From positions 1,101,001-1,165,000 of the forward strand of contig JBBBDQ010001278.1 of assembly GCA_037127315.1 (NCBI GenBank): 64,000 nucleotides of DNA, in the 5' to 3' direction. Positions 10,784 to 21,934 of the stretch are shown here, piece by piece. A program made the translations under genes and the position numbers. The notes under the pieces were generated by a model. It worked only from the letters and a program-made list of their open reading frames with translations, was not told the DNA's origin and ran no database searches. Numbering within the stretch: position 1 is the first letter of the stretch; each line of letters starts with the position of its first letter. The DNA is from Ascarosepion bandense (lineage: Eukaryota > Mollusca > Cephalopoda > Sepiida > Sepiidae).

Positions 10784-11093
10784 TTTTTTTTTAATCATTT
10801 CATCCCGAGCAAGGCAGAAACGCCACTGATGTGCAGGGGGTTACATAAATGTAAAAAGATTAATTAGAAAAGAGTGAGGAGTACAAACTAGTTAGAAAGG
10901 AACAATAGAAAGCAGGTGCGATGACAGGTACATGGGCGGAGAGAAAGTGAAGATTATACAGGGGAGGGGAGAGAGCTAGAGTCCATTGGTTAGTAGATGC
11001 GTATTAACTTTGCATTTAAATTTCTGGAGGTCGTAGCCGTCAAGAAAGCAAGAATACGGGAGTGAGTTCCACAGGCGGGAAGTGCGAGAAAAG
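10784..11093 (-). mobile_element. LINE-A 3' fragment
   Basis: The T-run at 10,784 is the A-tail on the minus strand. It is followed by the LINE-A 3' end ('cgagcaaggcagaaacgcca', 'tgcagggggttac') and the C-terminal coding text for SRLWNSL near 11,060-11,090. It is severely 5'-truncated. Confidence 0.85.
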
Positions 11094-11329
11094 TTTTTTT
11101 ATTTTTTAAACTAAAATGTTTTGATTCCGATCAATATAATTTCGGTTTGAAAAGAACTATGGTATCTTGCTTACTGTAATTAGTAAATTTAATCTCTTGC
11201 CTTTCAATTAAAGCTAAAATTATAGCTTCAAGAAATTTTTTTTATTTGTAAAAATTCAATTAAAATTGAGGTATCAAAAATTTGAGTGGAGATACCTACT
11301 AAACAGGAACCAAACAGATATACTTCTAC

Positions 11330-11665
11330 TATTGATGTAAAGACTAGGAAGGTATGTGAGCCGGACTATTAGCAAACGAATTGCTTATATATTGAGAAGA
11401 AAAGGTTTAGAGGGCATTCGGAGATGACAGCAGCATAAAATTGAAGAACCAGACGATAGGTGAACATATCAATTCCTATGAAGCAAATTAAAAAAATAAA
11501 AAAAATAAATTGTAAATAAGATCTTAGAATTTAGCTGAAGAAATTGGAAGTATATACTTGAAGTAGACCTTACAAGGAAATCGGAAACCCAGTTCTAAAA
11601 AGTAAACAAAGGATTAATCTCTACTTCTATTCAAGAGACCGGAAACCAGAGGAACCTGACGATAC
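11330..11665. repeat. diverged relatives of the 150-bp repeat
   Basis: The phrases 'gacgataggtgaac', 'cattcggagatgacag' and 'tggaagtatatacttgaag' parallel units at 9.2-9.5 kb and 13.15-13.31 kb. Bases 11,095-11,330 upstream of it are AT-rich and unassigned. Confidence 0.55.
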
Positions 11666-11682
11666 GTGAACCTAACTATCAG

Positions 11683-12301
11683 AAAGCAATGACAACCTAC
11701 TGCAAGATAATCTTCTGCTCAGTCAGCCATGTCACTTTCGAGACATGATCGCCCAAGCGTGTATCACGTATTAACTGACTGAATGAAGATAATAGTTGGA
11801 AATAGAAATAAACTTGAGCAAAAAGTGGGAGATCAGTTTTCTATTGTTATTAAGTATTAAACTGATCCCCCACTAATTACTACTTATCAATACAATCCGT
11901 TTCTTCTCGCTTCAGCTATAGTTTAAAGAGCAGAATAAAACATCTTCTGCCCAGTCAGTCATGTCTCTTTCAAGACATGATCGACAAAAGTGTGTATCAC
12001 GTATGGCACTTAACGAAAAAAGAGAAGAAAAAAATTATCGAATAAGTTTTCAGAACTCTCAGTCAGTTACGTTAAGAAACGGATTGTATTAATAAGTAGT
12101 AATTAGTGGGAGATCAGTTTAATACTTAATAACAATAGAAAACTGATCCCCCACTTTTTGCTCAATAGAAACTTTATTCATGTTTCCAACTATTATCTTC
12201 ATTCAGTCAGTTAATACGTGATACAGGCTTGGGCGATCATGTCTCGAAAGAGACATGGCTGACTGAGCAGAAGATTATCTTGCAGGAGGTTTTCATTGCT
12301 T
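11683..12301. repeat. large inverted repeat in the tSINE array (strand switch)
   Basis: Left arm 11,683-11,905 is the near-exact reverse complement of 12,070-12,301. Both arms contain the HP-like hairpin, 'actgactgaatgaagataat', and the GAAA-loop hairpin with 'cttgggcgatcatg'. The spacer of about 165 bp holds another GAAA-type hairpin. Array orientation flips here: tSINE sense is plus to the left and minus to the right. Confidence 0.85.
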
Positions 12302-13135
12302 TCTGCGATAGACTGGTTGCCAGTCTAGGCTATAGAACCAAATTCGTCCTGCTATTTGACTTATAGCCCGAGAGAGAAGATATGTATTATATTAATAAGT
12401 TGTAATTAGTGGGGGACCAGTTTATTACTTCATAACAATAGAAGCTGATCCCTCTCTTTTTGCCCAGTTGAAGACTTAATTACGTTTTCAACTATTATAT
12501 TCAGTCAGTCACTTAAGTGCCATACGTGATACACGCTTGGACGATCATGTCTCGAAAGAGAAATGACTGAGTGGAAGATTATCCCGCAGTAGGTTGCCAT
12601 TGCTTTCTGCGGTAGATAGGTTGCAGCCAAGGCTACAGAATCCAATCTATTCTCTAATTTGATTCATACATATAATACATATCTTCTCCCTAGAGGGAGA
12701 AGATATGTATTATATTACTAATTAGTAGGGGATCAGTGTATTACTTCATAACAATAGAAAACCGATCCCTCATTTTATTCCCATTAGAAGCCTTAATCAT
12801 GTTTCCAACTATTATATTCAGTCAGTCAGTTAAGTGCCATACGTTATACACGTTTTGGGCGATCATGTTTTGAAAGAGACATGACTGACTGGGTAAAAGA
12901 TTATGCCACAGTGGGTTGCTATTGCTTTCTGCAGTAGACTGGTTGCCAGCCAAGGCTGTAGAACCCGGTATGTACTATTATTTAACCCATAACTGGATGC
13001 GAAGAGACGGATCAATAGCTTTCCCAAGGGCATTTGTGCGTAAATGAATGCAAGGAATTCAACTGGAATTCGAACTCGGCTCCACGATTTGTCGTTCCGA
13101 GTCGATATCCACTACACCAAAACGCACATAAGCAA
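12302..13135 (-). repeat. diverged tSINE-derived units ending in a tRNA-like head
   Basis: The marker 'cgatcatg' lies at 12,234, 12,542 and 12,860 (spacings 308 and 318). Each unit has the body, the GAAA-loop hairpin (one mutated) and an HP-like hairpin. At 12,985-13,130 the minus strand reads the tRNA-like head: box A 'tggtg.agtggat' and box B 'gagttcgaattcc'. Confidence 0.8.
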
Positions 13136-13149
13136 TTTTAAAAAATGAA

Positions 13150-13310
13150 AAATAAAAAATAAATTGTTAACAACTTTTTAGAATTTAGGTGAAGAAATTA
13201 AAAGTATAAACTTGAAGTAGATTTTAGAGTGAATTTGGAAACCCAATTCTAAAAAGGAAACAAGGTATTAGTCTAAAGAGACTGGAAAAAGGTCATCACT
13301 CTCAAAAATC
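13150..13310. repeat. single diverged 150-bp repeat unit
   Basis: It contains 'gaagaaattaaaagtataaa', 'acttgaagtagattttag' and 'ggaaacccaattctaaaaa', paralleling 11,520-11,640. It separates two parts of the tSINE-derived array. Confidence 0.55.
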
Positions 13311-13339
13311 GTGCTTGAGACCCAGAAAATGATAATAAT

Positions 13340-15345
13340 ATTCAGTCAATCAGTTAAGTGCCATACGTGATACACGCTTGGGCGATCATGTCTCGAAAGA
13401 GACATGACTGACTGGGCAGAATACTATCCCGCAGTAGGTTGCCATTGCCTTCTACGGGAGACTGGTTGCCGACCAAGGCTATAGAACCCAATGTGTCCTG
13501 TTATTTGACTCATGGCTTGAAAGGGAAGAAATGTATTATATTATTATTTATTAACTAGTGGGGATCAGTTTATTACTTCATAACAATAGAAAACCGATCC
13601 CCCACTTTGTGCCCAGTAGAAGCCATAATCATGTCTCCAACTCTTATATTCAGTCAGTCAGTTAAGTGCCATACGTGATACACGCTTGGGCGATCATGTC
13701 TCGAAAGAGACATGACTGATTGGGCAGAAGATTATCCCGCAGTAGGTTGCCATTGCCTTCTACGGGAGACTGGTTGCCGACCAAGGCTATAGAACCCAAT
13801 GTGTCCTGTTATTTGACTCATAGCTTGAAAGGGAAGAAATGTATTATATTATTATTTATTAACTAGTGGGGATCAGTTTATTACTTCATAACAATAGAAA
13901 ACCGATCCCCCACTTTGTGCCCAGTAGAAGCCATAATCATGTCTCCAACTCTTATATTCAGTCAGTCAGTTTAGTGCCATACGTGATACACGCTTGGGCG
14001 ATCATGTCTCGAAAGAGACATGACTGACTGGGCAGAATACTATCCCGCAGTAGGTTGCCATTGCCTTCTACGGGAGACTGGTTGCCGACCAAGGCTATAG
14101 AACCCAATGTGTCCTGTTATTTGACTCATGGCTTGAAAGGGAAGAAATATATTATATTATTATTTATTAACTATTGGGGATCAGTTTATTACTTCATAAC
14201 AATAGAAAACCGATCCCCCACTTTGTGCCCAGTAGAAGCCATAATCATGTCTCCAACTCTTATATTCAGTCAGTCAGTTAAGTGCCATACGTGATACACG
14301 CTTGGGCGATCATGTCTCAAAAGAGACATGACTGATTGGGCAGAAGATTATCCCGCAGTAGGTTGCCATTGCCTTCTACGGGAGACTGGTTGCCGACCAA
14401 GGCTATAGAACCCAATGTGTCCTGTTATTTGACTCATAGCTTGAAAGGGAAGAAATGTATTATATTATTATTTATTAACTAGTGGGGATCAGTTTATTAC
14501 TTCATAACAATAGAAAACCGATCCCCCACTTTGTGCCCAGTAGAAGCCATAATCATGTCTCCAACTCTTATATTCAGTCAGTCAGTTTAGTGCCATACGT
14601 GATACACGCTTGGGCGATCATGTCTCAAAAGAGACATGACTGATTGGGCAGAAGATTATCCCGCAGTAGGTTGCCATTGCCTTCTACGGGAGACTGGTTG
14701 CCGACCAAGGCTATAGAACCCAGTGTGTCCTGTTATTTGACTCATGGCTTGAAAGGGAAGAAATGTATTATATTATTATTTATTAACTAGTGGGGATCAG
14801 TTTATTACTTCATAACAATAGAAAACCGATCCCCCACTTTGTGCCCAGTAGAAGCCATAATCATGTCTCCAACTCTTATATTCAGTCAGTCAGTTAAGTG
14901 CCATACGTGATACACGCTTGGGCGATCATGTCTCAAAAGAGACATGACTGACTGGGCAGAAGATTATCCCGCAGTAGGTTGCCATTGCCTTCTACGGGAG
15001 ACTGGTTGCCGACCAAGGCTATAGAACCCAATGTGTCCTGTTATTTGACTCATGGCTTGAAAGGGAAGAAATGTATTATATTATTATTTATTAACTAGTG
15101 GGGATCAGTTTATTACTTCATAACAATAGAAAACCGATCCCCCACTTTGTGCCCAGTAGAAGCCATAATCATGTCTCCAACTCTTATATTCAGTCAGTCA
15201 GTTAAGTGCCATACGTGATACACGCTTGGGCGATCATGTCTCAAAAGAGACATGACTGATTGGGCAGAAGATTATCCCGCAGTAGGTTGCCATTGCTTTC
15301 TACGGTAGACTGGTTGCCGACCAAGGCTATAGAACCCAATCTGTC
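13340..15345 (-). repeat. 308-bp satellite derived from tSINE, 7 near-identical units
   Basis: The marker 'cgatcatgtct' sits at 13,383, 13,691, 13,999, 14,307, 14,615, 14,923 and 15,231, exactly 308 bp apart. Units differ by only a few bases, in a partly alternating pattern ('cagttaagtg' and 'cagtttagtg'; 'gactgactggg' and 'gactgattggg'), suggesting a 616-bp dimer. Each unit carries the GAAA-loop hairpin and a second stem (GGGGATCAGTTT..AAACCGATCCCC). There is no tRNA head inside the units, only at the end of the array (15,345-15,500). Confidence 0.95.
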
Positions 15346-15500
15346 TTGTTATTTAACCCATAACTGGAAGGAATAGACGGATTAATACCTTTCCCAGGGG
15401 TATTTGTGCGTAAGTGAATGTAAGGAATTCAACTGGAATTCGAACTCGGCTCCTCGATTTCTCGTTCCGAGCCGATATCCAATGCACCACAACGAACATC
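15345..15500 (-). mobile_element. tSINE tRNA-like head at array end
   Basis: The minus strand reads 'gttgtggtgcattggatatc' (box A region) and 'gagttcgaattccagttg' (box B region), then 'attcacttacgcacaaat' and 'ttccagttatgggttaa', which run directly into the 308-bp units. This supports the array having grown out of a single SINE insertion. Confidence 0.8.
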
Positions 15501-15504
15501 CGAG

Positions 15505-16215
15505 TAATAATATTAGCCGTTTTGTTTTTTATAAGGAAACAATCTGTATTTTTGTTGTCATTTTAAATTAATAAAATTATTTTCTCATAACATTTTTTCA
15601 TGGAAATATGTTTCTCAAATCCCGTTGATCTTTCTCCTTCTAGTATTATCGAGTAGGGTTTCTTTCCTTGCCTTTTGTTTGGGTTGTGTGGAACGTCAGG
15701 AATGTCAGCATCATGATTATATAATTATTCTCTTATCGAGAAAGTCCTCAAGTGATGTGGTTTCTCTGATCAGGTACTGGTCGTTAATTTAATATCTGGC
15801 CTCATGTGGGACTCATATACGCGATCCATCGATAAAATTGATGGGAAAAAAGGCCGACTACCTTTACAAGAGCCGAATCATTTCGTAAATGAAGGACTGT
15901 TGTCATATTTTGACAGGAGCTGTCCATTTTCGATTTTTCAAGTATCCATAGAGATGAAAAGTGTCTATTTTCAATCTTCCAACCTCTCCCTCAGAAGCGG
16001 GAAGTGGTAAGCCTGTCATCGCTCCATTGCTAATTCCAAGGAAGCAAAGTACTCGGACAAGTGACATTTCCTCGTTCCGTCAGACAAATCACATGTCCTG
16101 GTTTCCGTATTAAAACGGAATCTATAATATTACTAAAAATAATATAGCTAAATATATTTAATTAAAATCACAACGATTGATTCATAATGTCATCACTCCC
16201 ATAAATCATACATGG
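15505..16215 (+). repeat. duplicated segment, copy 1 (exon-like frame inside)
   Basis: The text from 'taatattagccgtttt' through 'gtattaaaacggaatctata' recurs at about 34,825-35,450 and, partly, at 16,216-17,085. Inside, after a pyrimidine-poor 'ctctgatcag', an open stretch reads LMWDSYTRSIDK, then LPLQEPNHF and LLSYFDRSCPFSIF to a stop near 16,008. I do not recognise this peptide. It could be a captured exon or part of a repeat. Confidence 0.75.
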
Positions 16216-17085
16216 GACCCAGAAAGTAATAGCCGTTTTTTGCTGTCATTTTAAATTAAAGTTAACAAATTTTTCTCTCAAAACATTTTTTCATGGAAAT
16301 ATGTTTCTCAAATTCTGTTCTTCTTTCTCCTTCTAATATTATAGAGTAGGGTTTTCTTTCTTGCCTTTTGTTTTGGGCTTCAAAATTATGAGGATTGATT
16401 GGTAAGTGGGGTCTCCAATCTTATAAAACAATTTTCAGACCAGATAGAATAATGAAACTGGTATAAAAATGAAGGAAAATTTTTTTCAATGTTACGAGGA
16501 TTGATAGATTAATAAGGCCTCTAACCCTATAAAACAATTTTGAGATCAGTTAAAATATTTAATCTTTTTCAAAATGAAGGGAATTTATTTCTCTTAGAAG
16601 TTACATGAGATGATTGATAAATAAGCTATCGAATCTTATAAAACAATTATGAGACCAGATAGGATAATGAAACTGGTATTAAACCGGAATCTACAATATA
16701 ATTAAATATAATATGATTAAATATATATTCAATGAAAATCAGAACGATTGATTCATAAGGCCATCACTCCTATAAAACATGCGTGAGACCCAGAAAGTAA
16801 TAATAATATTAGCCGTTTTTTTTATAAGGAAATAATCTGTACTTTTGCTGTCATTTTAAACTAATCAAATTATTTTCTCATAACATTTTTTCATGAAAAT
16901 ATATTTCTCAGGTTCACTTGTTCTTTCTCCTTCTAATATTATAGAGTCGGGTTTTCTTCCTTGCCTTTTGTTTTGGGCTTGTGGAACATCAGGAACGTCA
17001 ACATCTTGATTATATAATTATTCTCTTATACAAAAAGGCCTCAAGTGATGTGGTTTCTCTTCTCAAGTACTGGTCGTTGTTCAAA
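16216..17085 (+). repeat. duplicated segment, copy 2 (with diverged 110-bp units)
   Basis: 16,390-17,085 is nearly identical to 34,430-35,090, including three diverged units of the 110-bp satellite ('aaaacaattttcagaccag', 'tgaaactggtat') and 'catgcgtgagacccagaaag'. The exon-like frame of copies 1 and 3 is cut off after 'agtactggtcgtt' near 17,090. Confidence 0.85.
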
Positions 17086-17179
17086 ATTTTGCAACGCATG
17101 TTCACCACGCTCGGTGAAGGATTGTTCAAAGCTATTTTGAATTATCGATTTACGGTTTGGATATTTCAGAATGAGTATG

Positions 17180-17795
17180 GTACGCGTTGTGGTGCAGTGG
17201 ATATCCGCTCGGAACGACAACTCGGGGAGACGAGTTCGAATTCCAGTTGAATTCGTTGCATTCACTTACGCACAAATACCCTTGGGAAAGATATTAATCC
17301 GTCTATTCCTTCCAGTTATGGGTTAAATAACAGGACAAATCGGGTTCTATAGCCTTGGCTGGCAACCAGTTTACCGCAGAAAGAAATGGCAACCTACTGT
17401 CGGATAATCTTCTGCCCAGTCAGTCATGTTTCTTTCGAGACATGATCGCCCAAGCGTGTATCACGTATGGCACTTAACTGACTGATCTTAATATAATAGT
17501 TGGAGACATGATTATGGCTTCTACTGGGCACAAAGTGGGGGATCGGTTTTCTATTGTTATGAAGTAATAAACTGATCCCCCAATAATTACTACTTAAGAA
17601 TATAATACATTTCTTCCCTTTCAAGCCATGAGTTAAATAACAGGACAGATCGGGTTCTATAGCCTTGGCTGGCAACCAGTTTACTGCAGAAAGAAATGGC
17701 AACCTACTCTTGGATAATGTTCTGTCCCAGTCAGTCATGTCTCTTTAGAGACATGATCGCCCAAGCGTTTATCACGTATGGCATTTAACTGACTG
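17180..17795 (+). mobile_element. tSINE with intact-looking tRNA head, plus extra tandem unit
   Basis: The head has box-A-like 'tggtgcagtggatatc' at about 17,191 and box-B-like 'gagttcgaattccag' at about 17,232; both fit Pol III internal promoter consensus loosely. Then come the body, a GAAA-type hairpin near 17,427, an HP-like hairpin (17,535-17,583) and a second body unit to 17,795. This locus shows the full order head-body-hairpin-HP-body that the 308-bp satellite repeats. Confidence 0.85.
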
Positions 17796-17799
17796 ATGG

Positions 17800-18290
17800 T
17801 AACAGCCTGGCATTTATATGTAATTCACGATCTGATCTTTAAGAACATGACTCGAATTAATACGTTAATGATTTTTTTATTTGTCTACAGTTCTGAGATG
17901 AGATATTCTTTACATTGTTCCTCAAGGATGCAATTCACGGCTTGGACCTACTTTCTAGGTCCCACGTATGATTTATGGGAGTGATGACATTTTGAAGCCA
18001 GTCATATTCCCTGCATATTCGATCGGTGAGAAGTAAATTCCATTAAATCAACTTTTACCATTAAATAATGCTCCGTGGAACTGATTCCTACAATCTCAAT
18101 CATGTTCAAGTCTAAGAATTAACAATTCTTATCCATACAAAATGCTCTTTAACGTAAACGTTTTCTTATTTCCAGTTGCTCCTGGGTCTTGTACAGGGAA
18201 AACCTTATGTAAAAAAAAAAAAAGAAAAAGAAAAAGAAATCTATAAAAATTTAAATTCAATTAAAAAAAAACCCTTCGAAATCTTGTATC
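17800..18290. other. unassigned stretch
   Basis: No recognised element. It contains an A-rich run near 18,210-18,240 and a short match to the 16.2-kb segment ('ggtcccacgtatgatttatggg'). Confidence 0.4.
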
Positions 18291-18450
18291 TATTACAACT
18301 GAAAGAATATTTCACAATAATCAACGAGATATTCCACACCAGCTAAACTATGTACATGATGACCAGAGGGTATTTGGTCGAAACGTTGTGTCTATTATAA
18401 CACCTATATAAACCAAAATGAGAACAAAAGTTGGAAATAATTCCAAGAAT
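18290..18450 (+). mobile_element. fragment of the 383-bp SINE-like repeat
   Basis: It shares 'caacgagatattccac', 'gaccagagggta', 'ggtcgaaacgttgtgt' and 'attataacacctatataaac' with 19,390-19,480 and 19,785-19,880. It lacks the tRNA-like part. A Helitron is inserted directly after it at 18,459. Confidence 0.75.
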
Positions 18451-18458
18451 ATTAAAAA

Positions 18459-19140
18459 CTAGCAGTATAGCCCGGCGTTGCTCGGGTGTAATGAAAGCTT
18501 TCAAGCTAATCCATGGTCCTGAAACTCAGACTCTTTGGACGTTGGCACGAAAGACTAAAAAGCAATAGTTGTTTCTAGTTAAAGCGAAACCGTAGACTGA
18601 AAGAAAAATGAATGGATGTAAGTGAAATTTTGATTTCCTGATATCGATATCAAATAAGTTTTTTTCGTCGTAAACTGAATTTTGGAGGCTAAATAAGTCC
18701 TCTGAGTAAATGGTATCATGGCTGAGACTAAGAACTACAATTGTACCTACTTAGAGCCAAACCCGAAGCAAAAACTAAAATCAAAGGGCTGATCAACTGA
18801 TTTTGATCAGACTAGGTATATATTATCGATTTTCTGCACTATTGTAAGAAGTGCAACCTTGAAATTTCTGAATATCGTTTCTTATGTCTTTGTCTATGAG
18901 TGTGTCAAATTTGATTAAAATCGGACCACTCCTTCTCAACCTGATTTTTTCGATTATCGATTTTCGATATTTATCGGGGGTGCCTCGACACAGAATCTAA
19001 CTAAGAACACTTGCAGACGATTATAGTACAACTGTGTAAATTTTCAAGAAATCGGTTCAGCCGTTTTGGAGTCTATAGGTAACAGACACACACACAGAGA
19101 CACACACACAGACAAAGTTCTATTTATAAATAAGTTTGGA
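18459..19140 (-). mobile_element. non-autonomous Helitron
   Basis: Minus-strand termini are TCC..ACTTATTTATAAAT at 19,140 and the CCCGAGCAACGCCGGGC hairpin followed by CTAG at 18,459. The TA microsatellite at the conserved site is reduced to 'tatatatta'. Internal order matches the other copies: 'gactcc.aaacggctg', TCGATTATCGA cluster, 'ttacgacgaaa' and 'tttcagtctacgg'. No ORF. Confidence 0.75.
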
Positions 19141-19935
19141 TTACTCATCTCCGAAATAAATACAAATTATGACAAGTAGCACGAACCCACTAACATAATC
19201 CAGTTGTCAAAATCTATCTGACACTGCATATAAAAGGCCCCCAAAATACACCACTAACGTCCTTCGGCTATAGTAGTTGGTTATACATGTGATCATGCGT
19301 TCGATCCTTGGACTTGGTAGTGACGTACTAAATTCCAACATGAAAGAACAATAACTGATTTCACAGGATATTTGGCAATTCTTAACGAGATATTCCACGT
19401 CAGCCAATCTATAGACACCTGATGATGACCAGAGGGTACTTGGTCGAAACGTTGTGTTTATTATAACACCTATATAAACGAAGATGAAAACAAGTTCGAA
19501 ATACTTCCAAGATTATTGAAAAATTTCTCATCTTAGAAATAAATAAAAATTATGACAAGTGGCACGAACCCACTAACATAATCCAGTTGTCAAAATCCAT
19601 CTGACACTGAATATAAAAGGCTCCAAAAATATACCACTAAAGTTTCTTAGGGACAGTGGTATAATGGATATAGTAGTTGGTTATACATGTGTTCACGAGT
19701 TCGATCGTTGGACTTGGTAGTGAGAGTACCAAATTCTAACATGGAAGAACAATAATTGATTTCACAGGATATTTCACAATAATCAACGAGATATTCCACA
19801 GCCAATATATGGACACCTGATGATGACCAGAAGGTACTTGGTCGAAACTTTGTGACTATTATAACAAATATATAAACTAAGATGAGAACGAAATTTCGAA
19901 ATAATTTCAATATTATTGAAAAATACTCATCTCAG
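19141..19935 (+). mobile_element. tandem pair of 383-bp SINE-like units with tRNA-like and hammerhead-like parts
   Basis: The marker 'gacaagt.gcacgaaccca' recurs at 19,171 and 19,554. In the second unit 'gacagtggtataatggatat' (about 19,650) and 'cacgagttcgatcg' (about 19,695) look like tRNA boxes A and B; the first unit lacks the box A part. Each unit ends with CTGATGA, a 5-bp stem GACCA/TGGTC, then GAAAC (19,419-19,450 and 19,817-19,848). The combination suggests a tRNA-derived SINE. Whether it carries the known cephalopod SINE central domain cannot be judged by eye. Confidence 0.7.
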
Positions 19936-20023
19936 AAATAAATACGAATTCTGAAAGATTCTTGAAAAAAGTTTAGATGTAAACGTTTAGGATTATTTAT
20001 CGCTTAGTTTTATTTGAAATCCC

Positions 20024-20083
20024 ATATTTAGGACCCTGATATTTAGGCCCCTGATATTTAGGACCCTGATATTTAGGACCCTG
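20024..20083. repeat. 15-bp tandem repeat, 4 copies
   Basis: The unit 'atatttaggaccctg' is repeated four times, with one a/c change in the second copy. It lies just upstream of the 5' truncation of a LINE-A copy. Confidence 0.9.
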
Positions 20084-20094
20084 ATAAAATTACT

Positions 20095-20950
20095 AGAAGA
20101 AGAATGAGAGCGAGGACAATCGCATCTACCTCCAATTAGCATGGGACAGGCTAGCCTCCCAGAGAGTAAAATACTACGCCTCCTTGGCCTTACACTCTCG
20201 GCGGACCTCAAATGGAATGACTATATTGAATCCATTGCCAAATCTGCTGCTATGAAAGTGGGCTCCCTGTGCAGGGCTCGGAAATTTTTCCCACCTGAAA
20301 CTATTCTGTACATATACAAATCTACCATCCGCCCGTGTATTGAATACTGCTGCCATATCTGGTCGGGTGCCCCTGCTGCTCTCCTTGGGCTTCTTGACAA
20401 AATACAAAGGAGGATCTGTAACGTGGTTGATACTGACTTGGCAGACCGGCTGCAGCCGCTCTCACACCGGCGTGATGTAGCTTCCCTGTGCCTCTTCTAC
20501 AAGTATTTTCATGGCTTCTGCTCCGATGAGCTTAGATCACTGGTGCCGCCTAAGCAGGAATTTACACGAGATACTAGATTAGCAACTAGGTCCCACCCTT
20601 TTACAGTTAAACAAATAAGATGTAACCGTAAATTCTACTCCAACAGCTTCTTTTCTCGCGCTTCCCGCCTGTGGAACTCCCTTCCACAAGTCTGCTTTCC
20701 CGACAGTTACAATCTCCAGGTGTTTAAATGTAGGGTCAATAGACACCTCCTATCACACTAACTCCCAACTATTCTCACAACACTCTCATCTACCCAACCC
20801 TCATTCTCGGTATCCTTACCCACCTATCACCTACGCTCTGTCATTTCCTATATTTAATCAGCCTTTCTGCACTCTACGTAGCCCCCTGCACAGTAGTGGC
20901 AGTGACATGCCTTGCTCGGGGTGAAACGCTTATAAAAAAAACAAAAAAAA
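20095..20950 (+). mobile_element. LINE-A, 5'-truncated, youngest copy
   Basis: This copy has an uninterrupted C-terminal frame (20,141-20,761), a complete 3' UTR, 'cctgcacagtagtggcagtg', 'cttgctcggggtgaaacg' and an A-rich tail to about 20,950. The lack of stops makes it the best-preserved 3' half in the window. The endonuclease and most of the RT are missing, so it cannot move by itself. Confidence 0.9.
20141..20761 (+). pseudogene. LINE-A ORF2 C-terminal region (partial, open)
   Basis: This 206-codon frame encodes the region after the RT catalytic domain of a Jockey/CR1-like non-LTR retrotransposon. Visible blocks are LRLLGLTLSADLKWNDYIES near residue 15, IRPCIEYCCHIWSGAP near residue 65, LLDKIQRRICNVVD near 85, LCLFYKYFHGFCSDELRS near 115 and SRASRLWNSLP near 178. 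These match the 'TLRLLGL..D..W..YI', 'L.YCS.IWS' and 'F..RS.RLWN.LP' blocks known from that group. The apparent ATG is internal to the original ORF and not a real start. No domain here is catalytic alone. Confidence 0.9.
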
Positions 20951-21164
20951 CAAAAAAAGGAGGATTGAAAAAAAGAACAAAAAGGGGGTTCAAGAAAACG
21001 GAAGATGACGATTGAAAGTTTGAAATTAAATACAAATTTATTTTTTTAGGATTGTAGTTGTCAGAGAAGGAAGAAATTGGAAGGGAGTTAGAAGTATAAG
21101 AAAATATCTACCTAGTTATACAGTTAAACGGTGAGACCTAAATGCCAATCTAGTAACACACTCA

Positions 21165-21365
21165 AGTCGATAGTCATCTCTTATCTCACTAACCTGCATC
21201 CTCATGCTTCTTTCTCCGTCCACTCCACTCTCATCAGTATTCTCCTCCTTATCTTACCCTCTTCCTGACACCCCATATAACCTGTAACTCTTTCACGTAA
21301 CTTTCCTCCTATGTAACTCCCTGCAAAAAAATGCCTTGCTTAAGGCGATATGATTATAAAAATAA
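21165..21365 (+). mobile_element. LINE-A 3' UTR fragment
   Basis: It contains 'tcgatagtcatctcttatctc', the C/T-rich 3' UTR and 'cttgcttaaggcgatatgat' followed by A's. Bases 20,950-21,165 before it are A-rich and unassigned. Confidence 0.75.
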
Positions 21366-21575
21366 TTCTACATTTCAATCAAAATATAAACTGATCCCTC
21401 ACTTTATGGCCAAAGGCATCTTTCTCTTACCCACTTCCTGATACCCCGTACAACCTGCTCACTCTTTCTCATAACTTTCCTCGAATGTAACCCCCTTCAC
21501 AACAGTGGCAGTAAAATGCCTTTCTTGGGGCGATATGATTTTTAAAAAAAAACAACAAAAAAAAAAAAATTTATA
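21362..21575 (+). mobile_element. HP head (truncated) joined to LINE-A 3' tail
   Basis: 21,375-21,415 is the right arm of HP ('tataaactgatccctcactt', 'tatggccaaaggcat'). From about 21,417 it switches to the LINE-A tail ('cttacccacttcctgatacc') at the same point as 6,946. It ends 'tggggcgatatgat' plus a long A-rich tail (21,541-21,570). Confidence 0.7.
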
Positions 21576-21654
21576 TAGCCAGGCTACCAGGGAAATAACC
21601 TCAACGGAATAGTCGCCATGGAAATATGTATAGAGAAATCAAAGAACAGCCATT

Positions 21655-21932
21655 CTTCTTCTTCAATGTTCCCTGTTCTTTCAGGACATAGGCGATCATA
21701 GCTTTCCACGTCTTCCTATCCCTGCAGGCTCTTAGCACGCTTTCTCCTGTTACACCTTGTAACCCTCGTTCTGTCATCCACTATCTCAAGCCCATAAATC
21801 TAGAATATAAATGTATAGAAACTAGCATGGCCACAAAATGAGGGATCAGTTTACATATTGATTATAATATAGATTTGATCCCCCACGTTATATACACATT
21901 ATAATTTCTTACAAACAGTTGGCATATATCTT
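21655..21932 (-). mobile_element. HP head joined to LINE-B 3' tail
   Basis: In minus-strand order: HP (21,932-21,790), with 'gtgggggatcaaatc' and 'aaactgatccctca' arms and 'tctagatttatgggct', then 130 bp of LINE-B tail (21,785-21,655) ending 'gaacagggaacat' and GAA repeats. The same HP/LINE-B junction occurs at 43,394 and about 43,950. The fixed join marks a transposed composite family, not independent insertions. Confidence 0.75.
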
Positions 21933-21934
21933 CT

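Noticed and set aside
11683..15500. CRISPR array
   Set aside because: Units are 308 bp with no short spacers and are SINE-derived; the genome is eukaryotic.
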